Positions 17,501 through 27,365 of a stretch of DNA of 64,000 nucleotides are shown here, one piece after another. The position numbers and the translations under genes are program-made. The stretch covers positions 1-64,000 of the forward strand of contig NZ_JAFBIY010000004.1 of NCBI RefSeq assembly GCF_021531975.1. Reading direction: 5' to 3'. The DNA comes from Faecalicatena contorta. Lineage in GTDB: Bacteria; Bacillota; Clostridia; Lachnospirales; Lachnospiraceae. The notes under the pieces are model-generated. The model worked only from the letters and a program-made list of their open reading frames with translations, did not search any database and was not told the DNA's origin. Position 1 is the stretch's first letter. Every line of letters starts with the position of its first letter.

Positions 17501-19111
17501 TTATTTATTATCCTGGTATTTTAACGCTGCCTCAATAAAGCCACGGAAGAGAGGATGTGGTCTGTTCGGTCGGGACTTTAATTCTGGATGTGCCTGTGTG
17601 GCGATAAACCATGGATGCTCCGGAATCTCAATCATTTCCACAATTCTTCCGTCAGGAGAAAGACCGGATAGCTTCATGCCTCCTCTGACAAGATCCTCGC
17701 GATAGTCGTTGTTTACCTCATAACGATGTCTGTGACGTTCCTGTATCTCCTCTTTGCCATATAATTCATATGCTTTAGAAGTCTTATCAAGAACACATGG
17801 GTAAGCACCGAGACGGAGTGTTCCTCCGATATCTTCAATTCCTATCTGATCTGGCATAATGTGAATGACAGGATGCGTGGTGCCCGGATCCAGTTCTGCA
17901 CTGTGTGCATCGTGATATCCAATAACATCTCTTGCAAATTCTACAATAGAAAGCTGCATGCCGAGACAAAGTCCGAGGAATGGTACATTATGTGTACGGG
18001 CATATTTGATCGCTTCAAGCTTTCCGTCGATTCCGCGGTGACCGAAGCCGCCCGGTACAAGAATTCCGCTTACGTCACCAAGTAATTCGTCTACGTTATC
18101 AGCGGAAACTGTTTCCGAATCGATCCATTTGATATTTACAGTTGCACGGCTGAATATACCGCCGTGTTTTAAAGCTTCTACTACACTGATATATGCATCG
18201 TGGAGCTGTACATATTTTCCGACCAGTGCAACAGTAACATTTGTATTCGGATTTCTGAGATAATCCACCATTTCTGTCCAGTCTTTCAGATCTGGCTCGG
18301 GGCAATCAAGATGCAGACATTCACATACAACACCTGCAAGATTTTCTTTCTCCATAGCGAGCGGAGCCTCGTAGAGGTACTCCACATCCAGGTTCTGTAA
18401 AACATGGTTGGCGGGTACATTACAGAAAAGAGCAATCTTATCTTTAATACCGTCAGTTAGTGGATGCTCGGAACGACATACGATGATATCCGGCTGGATT
18501 CCCATTCCCTGTAGTTCTTTTACACTTGCCTGGGTAGGCTTTGTCTTCATTTCCTCAGAGGCTTTCAGGTATGGGATTAAAGTAACATGGATCAATATTA
18601 CATTTTCACGTCCTTTTTCATGCTGGAACTGACGGATGGCTTCAAGGAACGGCTGGCTTTCGATATCACCGACAGTACCGCCGACTTCAATAATAGCAAC
18701 TTCCGTATTCTCTGCAGATGGATTTCTGTGAAAACGTGATTTGATTTCATTTGTAATATGAGGAATTACCTGAACGGTGCCTCCTCCAAAGTCTCCGCGT
18801 CGTTCTTTCTGAAGAACGGACCAGTAGATCTTACCGGTTGTAACATTCGAATTCTTGCTGAGACTTTCATCAATGAACCTTTCATAATGACCAAGGTCAA
18901 GGTCAGTTTCGGCGCCATCATCCGTTACAAAAACTTCCCCGTGCTGAATGGGATTCATGGTTCCGGGGTCAATATTAATGTAAGGATCAAATTTTTGCAT
19001 GGTTACGGTGTATCCACGCGCCTTTAAAAGGCGTCCAAGGGATGCGGCCGTAATACCTTTGCCAAGACCCGACACAACGCCGCCTGTAACAAATACATAC
19101 TTTACTGCCAT
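17501..19111 (-). CDS. pyrG: CTP synthase
   Basis: A 536-residue enzyme making CTP from UTP, ATP and glutamine. N-terminal amidoligase domain: [20 protein letters not shown] and [15 protein letters not shown], both diagnostic. C-terminal class I glutaminase: GGFGHRG, the nucleophile cysteine in [16 protein letters not shown] (about 382), and the His/Glu pair in [12 protein letters not shown] (about 510). Length is normal. AAGGAGG precedes the start. Transcribed opposite to its left neighbour and in the same direction as DUF1846 upstream, with a TATAAT at 19176-19171 that may give it its own promoter. Confidence 0.98.
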   Translation of the reverse strand: MAVKYVFVTGGVVSGLGKGITAASLGRLLKARGYTVTMQKFDPYINIDPGTMNPIQHGEVFVTDDGAETDLDLGHYERFIDESLSKNSNVTTGKIYWSVLQKERRGDFGGGTVQVIPHITNEIKSRFHRNPSAENTEVAIIEVGGTVGDIESQPFLEAIRQFQHEKGRENVILIHVTLIPYLKASEEMKTKPTQASVKELQGMGIQPDIIVCRSEHPLTDGIKDKIALFCNVPANHVLQNLDVEYLYEAPLAMEKENLAGVVCECLHLDCPEPDLKDWTEMVDYLRNPNTNVTVALVGKYVQLHDAYISVVEALKHGGIFSRATVNIKWIDSETVSADNVDELLGDVSGILVPGGFGHRGIDGKLEAIKYARTHNVPFLGLCLGMQLSIVEFARDVIGYHDAHSAELDPGTTHPVIHIMPDQIGIEDIGGTLRLGAYPCVLDKTSKAYELYGKEEIQERHRHRYEVNNDYREDLVRGGMKLSGLSPDGRIVEMIEIPEHPWFIATQAHPELKSRPNRPHPLFRGFIEAALKYQDNK

Positions 19112-19183
19112 AATTGCCTCCTTAAAAATAGTTAAGATCTATTAAGTATGTCCCCCAAAAACACCTTAAAATTATACACCTAT

Positions 19184-20665
19184 TTAGTTAAAAAATACAG
19201 AATTTTTTTCATATTTTGGTTCATAAGTTGCCTGTATTGATAATTTCTGGAATTGCTTCATGTCCACCGTGCTGATCATAACAGATGTATGAGCCTGGCA
19301 GCCCTTCAGATTCGGGAGCTGTTCCAGTGCTCTTTGCGCATCCGGGTCAGAAGCAGCACTTACAGAAAGGGCAATCAATACTTCATCAGTATGAAGCCGT
19401 GGATTCTTACTTCCGAGATATTGTGTCTTGAGTTTCTGTATTGGTTCGATCGCTTCTGGTGAAATTACATGTTTCTCGTGACTGATGCCCGCCAGGTCTT
19501 TTAGAGCATTCAAAAGCAGGGCAGCAGACGCGCCAAGCAAATTAGAAGTTTTTGCTGTAATGATTTTTCCGTCCTGAAGCATCAGAGCAGCGGCAGGACC
19601 GCCGGACTCTTTTTCACGGGCAAGAGCGGCATCTACAACTGCGCGGTCATGAACAGTAATACCTGCCTGATTCATCAGCATTTCCAGCTTGCATACTTCC
19701 TCGTCTGAACATTCTCCAAGAAGCAGACGACGAAGGGAGTTATAGTATCTGCGTATAATCTCCTGACGAGAGGCTTCGCGGCATGCTTCATCATCACAGA
19801 TGCAGTTGCCCGCCATATTTACGCCCATATCGGTCGGAGACTTGTAAGGGCTTTTGCCGTAAATACGTTCAAAAATTGCATTTAATACCGGGAATATCTC
19901 TACGTCGCGGTTGTAATTAACGGTTGTTTTGCCATAAGCTTCCAGATGAAAAGGATCAATCATATTAACATCATTCAGATCAGCGGTTGCCGCCTCGTAT
20001 GCAAGATTGACCGGGTGTTTCAGTGCGATATTCCAGATTGGGAATGTCTCGAATTTGGCATATCCTGCACATATGCCGCGTTTGTGTTCATGGTAAAGCT
20101 GGGAAAGACAGACAGCCATTTTACCACTTCCCGGCCCCGGAGCTGTTACAACGACAAGTGGGTGAGAAGTCTCAATATAATCATTTTTTCCATATCCTTC
20201 ATCACTTACGATGAGAGGAATGTTGGTAGGATATCCAGGAATCATGTAATGACGATATACACGGATACCCATTTTATCCAGACGTTTCCGGAAAAGTCTT
20301 GCACTTTCCTGACCGCTGTATTTTGTAATAACTACACTTCCGACAAAAAGTCCCTGGCCGCGATAGATGTCGATCAGACGAAGGACATCTGTATCATAGG
20401 TAATACCGAGGTCGCCGCGGATCTTGTTTTTTTCGATATCTTCTGCACTGATGGCGATGATGATTTCCGCCTGATCTGACAGCTGCTTGAGCATACGTAG
20501 TTTACTGTCCGGCTGAAATCCCGGAAGAACACGTGAAGCATGATAATCATCAAAAAGCTTTCCACCGAATTCCAGATATAATTTGTTGTCAAAATGACCA
20601 ATACGCTCTTTGATATGTGATGACTGCATTTCCAGATATTTTTCGTTATCAAATCCAATTTTCAT
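19184..20665 (-). CDS. DUF1846-family protein
   Basis: A 493-residue cytoplasmic protein matching DUF1846 along its length: IGFDNEKYLEMQSSHIKERI, then LYLEFGGKLFDDYHASRVLP, a VVTAPGPGSGKMAVCLSQLY nucleotide-loop-like segment (about 172-192), and a cysteine-containing GNCICDDEACREASRQEI stretch. The Gly-rich GPGSGK segment suggests phosphate or nucleotide binding, but no biochemical role is established to my knowledge. Conserved single gene in clostridia and streptococci. AAAGGGGA ribosome site. Confidence 0.9.
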   Translation of the reverse strand: MKIGFDNEKYLEMQSSHIKERIGHFDNKLYLEFGGKLFDDYHASRVLPGFQPDSKLRMLKQLSDQAEIIIAISAEDIEKNKIRGDLGITYDTDVLRLIDIYRGQGLFVGSVVITKYSGQESARLFRKRLDKMGIRVYRHYMIPGYPTNIPLIVSDEGYGKNDYIETSHPLVVVTAPGPGSGKMAVCLSQLYHEHKRGICAGYAKFETFPIWNIALKHPVNLAYEAATADLNDVNMIDPFHLEAYGKTTVNYNRDVEIFPVLNAIFERIYGKSPYKSPTDMGVNMAGNCICDDEACREASRQEIIRRYYNSLRRLLLGECSDEEVCKLEMLMNQAGITVHDRAVVDAALAREKESGGPAAALMLQDGKIITAKTSNLLGASAALLLNALKDLAGISHEKHVISPEAIEPIQKLKTQYLGSKNPRLHTDEVLIALSVSAASDPDAQRALEQLPNLKGCQAHTSVMISTVDMKQFQKLSIQATYEPKYEKNSVFFN

Positions 20666-20777
20666 AAATGTTCCCCTTTTATTTCGTGCTTTGTATTATT
20701 CTTCTCCGTATGGATAAATCACATTCCAAGTATACTACAACATATGGGAAGTTTACAATCTTTTCATAATCTTTTTA

Positions 20778-20806
20778 TTGATTTCCCAAGATGCTGTACT
20801 TATAAT
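20778..20806 (+). promoter_or_regulatory. Promoter of ftsH
   Basis: TTGATT (20778-20783), 17-bp spacer and perfect TATAAT (20801-20806), 27 bp before the ATG. Confidence 0.75.
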
Positions 20807-20832
20807 GGTAAGAGTAGTACAGGAGGAGAAAA

Positions 20833-22752
20833 ATGGACAACCAGAATAAAAATAGAAACAATCAGAAGCCTGATAAAAACAATAAGCAGGGCTTTCCTTT
20901 TATTATTTTTATTACACTTATAACAGCGATTCTTGTCTTTGCTCTTTATCAGTTTCCGGGAGCTGAGTCTGATCAGGAGATCAGTTATAACAAGTTTCTG
21001 AAAATGGTAGATGATAAGAAAGTAGATAAAGTTGAGATTCAGAGTGACAAAATCGTCATTACTGCAAAGAAGGAAAAAGGTGAGCTTGTTGCAAAAGAAT
21101 ATTATACAGGAGTAGTAAAGGATGATACGCTGTCTGACAGATTGTATAAGGCAGGCGTTGAATATGAACAGGAGATTCCGGATACGACATCTGTGATGGT
21201 GGCGCAGACCATCTTTTCATTTCTTCCTATTCTGTTCCTGATTGGTATGATCGTCTGGATGACACGTAAAATGTCAAAAGGCGGAGGAATGATGGGTGTT
21301 GGCAAGAGCAATGCCAAGATGTATGTAGAAAAGCAGACGGGTGTGACATTTGCAGATGTTGCCGGACAGGATGAAGCGAAAGAGTCACTGCAGGAGGTTG
21401 TAGATTTCCTGCATAATCCGGGCAAGTATACAAGCGTAGGCGCTAAGCTTCCCAAGGGTGCGCTGCTTGTAGGTCCTCCGGGAACAGGTAAGACTTTGCT
21501 TGCCAAGGCGGTAGCTGGAGAGGCAAAAGTACCGTTCTTTTCTTTGAGTGGTTCCGCCTTTGTAGAGATGTATGTCGGCGTCGGTGCATCCAGAGTGCGT
21601 GATCTCTTTAAGACAGCACAGCAGATGGCTCCATGTATTATCTTCATTGATGAGATCGATGCAATCGGTAAGAGCCGTGATAACCAGCTTGGAAGCAATG
21701 ACGAACGTGAACAGACACTGAATCAGCTTCTTGCAGAGATGGATGGATTCGAATCCAATAAAGGACTTGTTCTTCTGGCGGCAACAAACCGACCGGAGAT
21801 TCTTGACCCGGCACTTCTGAGGCCAGGACGTTTTGACCGTCGGATCATTGTTGAGAAACCGGATCTGAAAGGTCGTGTAGATGTTCTGAAGGTACATGCC
21901 AAAGATGTTAGAATGGATGAAACCGTAGACCTGGAGGCAATTGCACTGGCAACTTCAGGAGCAGTAGGTTCCGATCTTGCAAATATGATCAATGAGGCAG
22001 CAATTAATGCTGTTAAGAATGGAAGAAATGCCGTATCGCAGGCAGATCTTTTCGAGGCAGTAGAAGTGGTGCTGGTTGGAAAAGAAAAGAAAGACCGCAT
22101 CATGAGTCAGGAAGAGAGAAGGATCGTGTCTTATCACGAAGTCGGACACGCGCTTGTCAGTGCGCTTCAGAAGGATTCAGAGCCAGTACAGAAGATTACG
22201 ATTGTTCCCCGTACAATGGGAGCTCTGGGATATGTTATGCAGACACCAGAAGAAGAGAAGTTCCTGAATACAAAGAAAGAGCTGGAAGCGATGCTTGTCG
22301 GTATGCTCGCGGGACGTGCCGCAGAGGAGGTTGTATTTGATACCGTTACAACCGGAGCTTCCAATGATATTGAAAAAGCAACAAGTATTGCAAGGGCAAT
22401 GATCACACAGTACGGTATGAGTGAGAAATTCGGTCTGATCGGACTGGAATCTGTTCAGCACCGTTATCTTGACGGAAGACCGGTCAGCAATTGCGGACAG
22501 GAGACAGCATCTGAAATTGACAAGGAAGTAATGAAGATGCTCAAAGAAGCATATGAAGAAGCAAAGAGACTTCTGACAGAACACAGAGCTTCCCTCGATA
22601 AGATCGCAGCATTCCTGATTGAAAAAGAGACCATAACCGGTAAAGAATTCATGGAGATATTCCACGAAGTAGAAGGAATAGACCCTGATGCAGAAAAGAA
22701 GCCAGAAGAAAGAATTGCGATGACGCCGGTTGCTGATACCGTGGAAATTTAG
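20833..22752 (+). CDS. ftsH: ATP-dependent zinc metalloprotease FtsH
   Basis: A 639-residue membrane-anchored AAA protease. Two transmembrane segments flank a small external domain (about 23-42 and 119-140). AAA module: Walker A GPPGTGKT (about 213-220), Walker [13 protein letters not shown] (about 271-282), and SRH region with [14 protein letters not shown]. The zinc site HEVGHAL is near residue 435. Family length is 600-650, so it is complete or nearly so. Oddity: the final codons (V-E-I-stop) are written GTG GAA ATT TAG, which is the terminus of a repeat element (22742-22762), so the natural C-terminus may have been replaced by the insertion. Confidence 0.97.
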   Translation: MDNQNKNRNNQKPDKNNKQGFPFIIFITLITAILVFALYQFPGAESDQEISYNKFLKMVDDKKVDKVEIQSDKIVITAKKEKGELVAKEYYTGVVKDDTLSDRLYKAGVEYEQEIPDTTSVMVAQTIFSFLPILFLIGMIVWMTRKMSKGGGMMGVGKSNAKMYVEKQTGVTFADVAGQDEAKESLQEVVDFLHNPGKYTSVGAKLPKGALLVGPPGTGKTLLAKAVAGEAKVPFFSLSGSAFVEMYVGVGASRVRDLFKTAQQMAPCIIFIDEIDAIGKSRDNQLGSNDEREQTLNQLLAEMDGFESNKGLVLLAATNRPEILDPALLRPGRFDRRIIVEKPDLKGRVDVLKVHAKDVRMDETVDLEAIALATSGAVGSDLANMINEAAINAVKNGRNAVSQADLFEAVEVVLVGKEKKDRIMSQEERRIVSYHEVGHALVSALQKDSEPVQKITIVPRTMGALGYVMQTPEEEKFLNTKKELEAMLVGMLAGRAAEEVVFDTVTTGASNDIEKATSIARAMITQYGMSEKFGLIGLESVQHRYLDGRPVSNCGQETASEIDKEVMKMLKEAYEEAKRLLTEHRASLDKIAAFLIEKETITGKEFMEIFHEVEGIDPDAEKKPEERIAMTPVADTVEI

Positions 22753-22762
22753 TGCAGTAAGG

Positions 22763-23048
22763 TTTGAGGTATAAAAAGGACGGTTGTAACAAGGTCAACC
22801 TGATGTTTTGTTTCCTGACCAGTTGTTTACAATCCATAACTTTAAAAGGACAAAATATGACAGACACCAGACAGATTCAGTGGGAACTCTTGATGAGTTC
22901 CCACTTCAACTGTCTTCTCGTCTTGTACCTGAAGTACAAGACTCGGCCTGTATATTTTGTCCTTTTTCAGTAACGGATTGTATTTCTCTTCTACGGAAAC
23001 AAAGCACCAGGTTTCCCTTCTTACAGCCTGTTCTTTTAAACCCTCAAA
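22763..23048. repeat. Left module of copy A: foldback with three-way-junction shape
   Basis: Outer arms from TTTGAGG (22763) to CCTCAAA (23048) pair imperfectly for about 75 bp, including GTTTACAATCC against GGATTGTA and AAAGGACAAAATAT against ATATTTTGTCCTTT. Inside lie two further hairpins: GTGGGAACTC with GAGTTCCCAC, and GTCTTGTAC with GTACAAGAC around CTGAA. The predicted fold is a stem closing two hairpin arms. Confidence 0.8.
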
Positions 23049-23360
23049 TCTTTGCACTACAATTTCTGGGTAGAAGGTGCAGGCGACAGACTTCAGTTTT
23101 AGAAACATTTCATTCAAATTGATGACTTTTTTGTCAGGGAATGACTTTTTGCAGGCTTATTTCATTCAAATCCTGAATTTCTCTATATATGAATGAGTTT
23201 TCCTCTTCAAAATTCATTCGAATTCCTCAATATCTTTCCTGGGAGATGATTTTAACAATAAAAAAGTCATTACAATTGTTTGCTTTTGCAAATATGTAAT
23301 GAAAACCTACAAATCAGGTACTTATTTTGTCAACAAACTGTGGCATACACTCTTTACCCA

Positions 23361-23470
23361 GAAATTTACGGCGTAGTAAATGGCAGCATCTGTCCGGTGT
23401 CGTAATGGCTGATCGCGTCGAGAAATTACGACACCGGACAGTTGTTGTCCCTTACTACACTAAATTTCCA
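23361..23470. repeat. Right module of copy A: 17-bp perfect stem with outer arms
   Basis: CTGTCCGGTGTCGTAAT (23390-23406) pairs perfectly with 23425-23441 around an 18-nt loop. Outer arms GAAATTTA..GTAGTAAATGG and CCCTTACTACACTAAATTTC extend the foldback. It lacks the central conserved core seen in copies B and C. Confidence 0.85.
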
Positions 23471-23477
23471 TTTGATT

Positions 23478-23506
23478 TTGCCTTTCGGTATGTTTACAAT
23501 GATATT
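23478..23506 (+). promoter_or_regulatory. Possible uvrC promoter
   Basis: TTGCCT (23478-23483), 17-bp spacer and GATATT (23501-23506), immediately after the repeat element and 27 bp before the uvrC start. Both boxes are partial matches. Confidence 0.4.
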
Positions 23507-23533
23507 ATGTATGAATTGTAAAGAGGAGTTTTT

Positions 23534-25411
23534 ATGTTTGATATTCAGGAAGAGTTAAAGAAGCTTCCGGGGAAACCTGGAGTTTATATTATGCATGATG
23601 AGACGGATGAGATTATTTATGTCGGAAAAGCAATCAGCCTGAAGAATCGTGTACGGCAATATTTCCAGAGCAGCCGTAATAAGGGAATCAAGATTGAGCA
23701 GATGGTAACGCATATATCTAGATTTGAGTATATAGTGACAGATTCTGAGCTGGAAGCACTTGTGCTGGAGTGCAATCTGATCAAAGAGCACAGACCGAAA
23801 TATAATACAATGCTTATGGATGACAAGGCTTATCCATTTATCAAAGTGACGGTAAATGAACCATTTCCGAGAATTATGCTGGCGAGGCGGATGGACAAGG
23901 ATAAAGCAAAGTATTTTGGCCCATATACAAGTGCGGGAGCAGTGAAAGATACGATTGAGCTGATTCGCAAACTCTATCACATTCGTAGCTGCAATCGCAA
24001 GCTTCCGAAAGATATCGGGAAGGAAAGACCATGCCTGAATTACCATATTCATCAGTGCAATGCACCGTGTCAGGGTTATATCTCACAGGAGGAATACAGA
24101 AAGTCTATTCACGAAGTACTGCGTTTTTTGAATGGGGATTATGATCTGATCCTAAAGGAGCTTAAGGAGAAGATGGAGCAGGCTTCGGAGGATTTGGAAT
24201 TTGAGAAGGCAATTGAATACAGGGAGCTTATATCCAGTGTGCAGAAAATTGCGCAGAAGCAGAAGATTACGGATACAGTCGGAGAAGACCGGGATATTCT
24301 GGCCGTTGCAATGGAAAATGAAGATGCAGTTGTACAGGTGTTCTTCATACGTGGAGGCAGACTGATCGGCAGAGATCACTTTTACCTGAGAATCTCGGGC
24401 GGCGAGTCTTGTGGCGAGATTCTGTCCAGTTTTGTCAAGCAGTTTTATGCAGGAACACCGTATATTCCTTCGGTTCTTATGCTTCAGGAAGAAATTGAGG
24501 ATGCGGAAGTGATTGAAGAATGGCTGACCCGTAAGCGAGGGCATAAGGTATATCTGAAAGTGCCGAAAAAGGGGACGAAAGAAAAGCTGGTAGAACTTGC
24601 AGCGAAGAATGCCGCGCTTGTGTTAAGTACAGACAGAGAACGCCTGAAACGGGAAGAGGGGCGCACCATAGGAGCAGTGAAGGAACTGGAAAAGATCCTT
24701 GGTATTGCAGGTATTGTGCGCATGGAAGCGTACGATATATCAAATACGAACGGCTTTGCGTCGGTAGGATCTATGGTTGTATATGAAAAGGGAAGACCAA
24801 AACGTAATGACTATCGCAAATTTAAGATTAAAGGTGTAAAAGGCGCTGATGATTATGCGAGTATGGAAGAAGTGCTGACCAGACGCTTTCAGCATGGGCT
24901 CAGGGAACAAGATGAGGGAAAGGAGCTTGGTGGATTTACTGCATTTCCGGATCTGATTCTTATGGATGGTGGAAAGGGACAGGTAAACATTGCCTTAGAA
25001 GTGCTTGATAAACTGAATCTTCATATACCAGTGTGTGGTATGGTAAAGGACGATCATCATCGGACACGAGGCTTATATTATAACAACGAAGAGCTCCCAA
25101 TTGACAGAAATTCAGAGTGCTTTCGTCTGATTACAAGGATTCAGGATGAAGCTCATCGATTTGCAATTACATTTCATCGTAAATTAAGAAGTCAGGAACA
25201 GGTACATTCGATTCTGGATGATATTCCGGGAGTAGGACCAGCCAGACGAAAAGACCTTATGCGTCATTTTGAAAATCTGGATGCAATCCGTAATGCGTCG
25301 GTAGAAGATCTGAAAAAACTACCGTCCATGAATGAAAAAACAGCGCAGGAAATATATAATTTTTTCCATGAGTATGATATACTGAAAAATATGGAAGAGA
25401 AAGAAAAATAA
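23534..25411 (+). CDS. uvrC: Excinuclease ABC subunit C
   Basis: A 625-residue dual nuclease of nucleotide excision repair. Order: GIY-YIG nuclease ([20 protein letters not shown], about 14-90), Cys-rich [10 protein letters not shown] segment (about 178-187), UVR motif (about 205-240, coiled), the RNase H-like C-terminal nuclease with [12 protein letters not shown] and [12 protein letters not shown], and a helix-hairpin-helix pair ([16 protein letters not shown], then [16 protein letters not shown]). Complete. AGAGGAG ribosome site. Twenty-one bp before hprK, so likely one transcript with hprK and glcK. Confidence 0.97.
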   Translation: MFDIQEELKKLPGKPGVYIMHDETDEIIYVGKAISLKNRVRQYFQSSRNKGIKIEQMVTHISRFEYIVTDSELEALVLECNLIKEHRPKYNTMLMDDKAYPFIKVTVNEPFPRIMLARRMDKDKAKYFGPYTSAGAVKDTIELIRKLYHIRSCNRKLPKDIGKERPCLNYHIHQCNAPCQGYISQEEYRKSIHEVLRFLNGDYDLILKELKEKMEQASEDLEFEKAIEYRELISSVQKIAQKQKITDTVGEDRDILAVAMENEDAVVQVFFIRGGRLIGRDHFYLRISGGESCGEILSSFVKQFYAGTPYIPSVLMLQEEIEDAEVIEEWLTRKRGHKVYLKVPKKGTKEKLVELAAKNAALVLSTDRERLKREEGRTIGAVKELEKILGIAGIVRMEAYDISNTNGFASVGSMVVYEKGRPKRNDYRKFKIKGVKGADDYASMEEVLTRRFQHGLREQDEGKELGGFTAFPDLILMDGGKGQVNIALEVLDKLNLHIPVCGMVKDDHHRTRGLYYNNEELPIDRNSECFRLITRIQDEAHRFAITFHRKLRSQEQVHSILDDIPGVGPARRKDLMRHFENLDAIRNASVEDLKKLPSMNEKTAQEIYNFFHEYDILKNMEEKEK

Positions 25412-25432
25412 CAGAAAAGGAGAAGGCATAAC

Positions 25433-26362
25433 ATGGTATCATCTAAAGTTTCAATGAAAAAGGTCGTTGAAAAAATGAATCTTAAAAATCTCACACCGGA
25501 TGTAGATTTGGCGGACAAGGATGTTGAGGTTCCGGATATTAACCGACCGGCGCTGCAGCTGACGGGGTTTTTTGAACGGTTTGACTCTGAGAGAGTGCAG
25601 ATCATAGGTTATGTGGAATATGCATATTTGCAGACGCTTGATGAGGAAAAGAAAGAAGAGATATATAATACTCTTTTGTCTTATAAAATACCGTGTATTA
25701 TCTTCTGCCGTGCACTGGAGCCGGAAAAAATGTTGATCGAAAAGGCAATAAAGGCAAATGTTCCGGTGTTTTCCACAGAGATTCATACATCAGAATTTAC
25801 GGCAGAGCTTATTCGATGGTTAAATGTCGAACTGGCACCATGTATTTCTATTCATGGAGTATTGGTAGATGTATATGGTGTTGGCGTTCTGATCATGGGC
25901 GAAAGTGGTATTGGTAAGAGCGAAGCCGCACTGGAGCTTATTAAGAGAGGACATAGACTTGTAAGTGATGATGTGGTAGAGATTCGGAAAGTGAGTGACG
26001 AGACACTGGTAGGGACGGCACCAGATATTACACGTCATTTTATTGAGCTTAGAGGCATCGGAATCGTGGATGTCAAGACATTGTTTGGTGTACAGAGCGT
26101 AAGAGAGACGCAGAATATAGACCTTGTTATTACGCTGGAAGACTGGAATCGCGAAAGAGAATATGATCGTCTTGGATTGGAGGAACAATATACAGAGTTC
26201 CTCGGAAATAAAGTCGTATGCCATCAGCTTCCGATTCGTCCGGGACGTAATCTTGCGATCATTGTTGAAACTGCAGCGATTAACCACAGACAGAAAAAGA
26301 TGGGTTATAATGCAGCTCAGGAATTATACAAACGTGTACAGAGAAATCTGACAAAAAAATAG
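25433..26362 (+). CDS. hprK: HPr kinase/phosphorylase
   Basis: A 309-residue bifunctional sensor that phosphorylates HPr at serine 46 with ATP and reverses it with phosphate, the core of Firmicutes catabolite control. Walker A is GVLIMGESGIGKSEAALELI (about 149-168); the family-specific segment IELRGIGIVDVKTLFGVQSV follows at about 204-223 and the C-terminal K3-type loop LPIRPGRNLAIIVETAAIN at about 264-282. The gene is complete and sits between uvrC and glcK. Its substrate HPr is not in this window, but enzyme I is (10572). Confidence 0.97.
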   Translation: MVSSKVSMKKVVEKMNLKNLTPDVDLADKDVEVPDINRPALQLTGFFERFDSERVQIIGYVEYAYLQTLDEEKKEEIYNTLLSYKIPCIIFCRALEPEKMLIEKAIKANVPVFSTEIHTSEFTAELIRWLNVELAPCISIHGVLVDVYGVGVLIMGESGIGKSEAALELIKRGHRLVSDDVVEIRKVSDETLVGTAPDITRHFIELRGIGIVDVKTLFGVQSVRETQNIDLVITLEDWNREREYDRLGLEEQYTEFLGNKVVCHQLPIRPGRNLAIIVETAAINHRQKKMGYNAAQELYKRVQRNLTKK

Positions 26363-26373
26363 GAGGATATGCG

Positions 26374-27315
26374 ATGAAGTACTGTTTTGGAGTAGACGTG
26401 GGAGGAACGACGATAAAGTTGGGACTTTTTACAGAAAAAGGAGAGATTCTTGATAAATGGGAGATTAAGACTCGTAAAGAGAATCATGCGGAGGCAGTGC
26501 TCCCGGATATCGCAGAAGCACTGGAACAGAAATTACAGGAAAAAGCGATTGACAAAAAAGACGTCTGCGGAATCGGGATTGGTCTCCCGGCACCGGTAAC
26601 GAAAGAAGGTGTTGTCATGCAGACAGCAAATCTTGGCTGGGGATACAAGGAAGTAAGACGTGAACTGGAAGAATTAAGTGGCATGAAGGTCGCAGCCGGA
26701 AATGATGCCAATATGGCAGCACTTGGAGAAATGTGGCTTGGTGCTGGTGGAGGAGCAGATAATATGCTTCTGGTGACACTGGGAACCGGTGTTGGAGGCG
26801 GCGCGATCGTTGATGGAAGACCGCTTGTTGGTGCGAATGGTGCCAGTACAGAGATTGGGCATATCTGTGTAAATTATAAAGATTTAAAACGATGTGGCTG
26901 TGGAAAGACAGGATGCCTGGAACAATATGCATCAGCAACCGGAATTGTCAGGCTGGCAAAAGAAAGACTTGCTGAAGACGATAAGCCGACAGTGCTTCGA
27001 GACGAGGAGGTCAGTGCAAAGACAGTGTTTGATGCTTTGAAAGCTGGCGATGAGGTAGCAGAAGAGATTGTAGAGAAATTCGGTTATTATCTTGGACACG
27101 GACTCGCAGATGCGGCAACGATTCTGGATCCGAAGATTATAGTTATCGGTGGTGGAGTTTCCAAAGCAGGAGAAATCATGATACCGTATATCCGGAAATA
27201 TTTCCTTGAGAAAGCCTTCTTTGCAAATCTGGGAACAGAATTTCAGATGGCTGAACTTGGAAATGATGCAGGAATCTGCGGTGCAGCAAAATTGATACTG
27301 GATAGTGTGAAATAA
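26374..27315 (+). CDS. glcK: Glucokinase (ROK family)
   Basis: A 313-residue ROK kinase that phosphorylates glucose with ATP. Phosphate loop CFGVDVGGTTIKLGLF at the N-terminus, GNDANMAALGE with the catalytic Asp (about 107), LVTLGTGVGGGAIVDG, and the zinc-binding ROK motif CGCGKTGCLEQYASATGI (about 174-191). The C-terminal adenine region is VIGGGVSKAG. AGGAGG before the start and an 11-bp gap after hprK argue for co-transcription and a shared role in sugar control. A strong terminator follows. Confidence 0.95.
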   Translation: MKYCFGVDVGGTTIKLGLFTEKGEILDKWEIKTRKENHAEAVLPDIAEALEQKLQEKAIDKKDVCGIGIGLPAPVTKEGVVMQTANLGWGYKEVRRELEELSGMKVAAGNDANMAALGEMWLGAGGGADNMLLVTLGTGVGGGAIVDGRPLVGANGASTEIGHICVNYKDLKRCGCGKTGCLEQYASATGIVRLAKERLAEDDKPTVLRDEEVSAKTVFDALKAGDEVAEEIVEKFGYYLGHGLADAATILDPKIIVIGGGVSKAGEIMIPYIRKYFLEKAFFANLGTEFQMAELGNDAGICGAAKLILDSVK

Positions 27316-27321
27316 TAAATT

Positions 27322-27365
27322 ACACCCCGGGGTATTTTGAAAAATACCCCGGGGTGTTTCTTTCT
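27322..27365. terminator. Strong bidirectional terminator between glcK and PBP1A
   Basis: A 17-bp perfect stem, ACACCCCGGGGTATTTT (27322-27338) with 27341-27357, separated by GA, followed by a T-rich tract. It lies between convergent genes; the first bases of the T-tract touch the PBP stop codon. Confidence 0.92.

Larger units (their letters stand above)
22742..23470. mobile_element. Composite foldback element, copy A (non-coding, 729 bp)
   Basis: The whole 780-bp gap between ftsH and uvrC is filled by this element. It begins with GGAAATTTAGTGCAGTAAGG at 22743-22762 and ends with the inverted copy at 23450-23469 (one mismatch). It contains a long foldback module (22762-23048), a spacer with AT-rich sequence (about 23050-23360) and a shorter inverted module (23361-23470). 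No open frame with coding character was seen on either strand. Spacer words such as TCAAAATTCATT, CAACAAACTG and TTTACCC recur in copy B. Looks like a MITE or structured-RNA relic; no transposase is present. Confidence 0.75.

Noticed and set aside
23327-23521. Small 64-codon frame before uvrC
   Set aside because: It crosses the foldback stem of element copy A and has no ribosome site.
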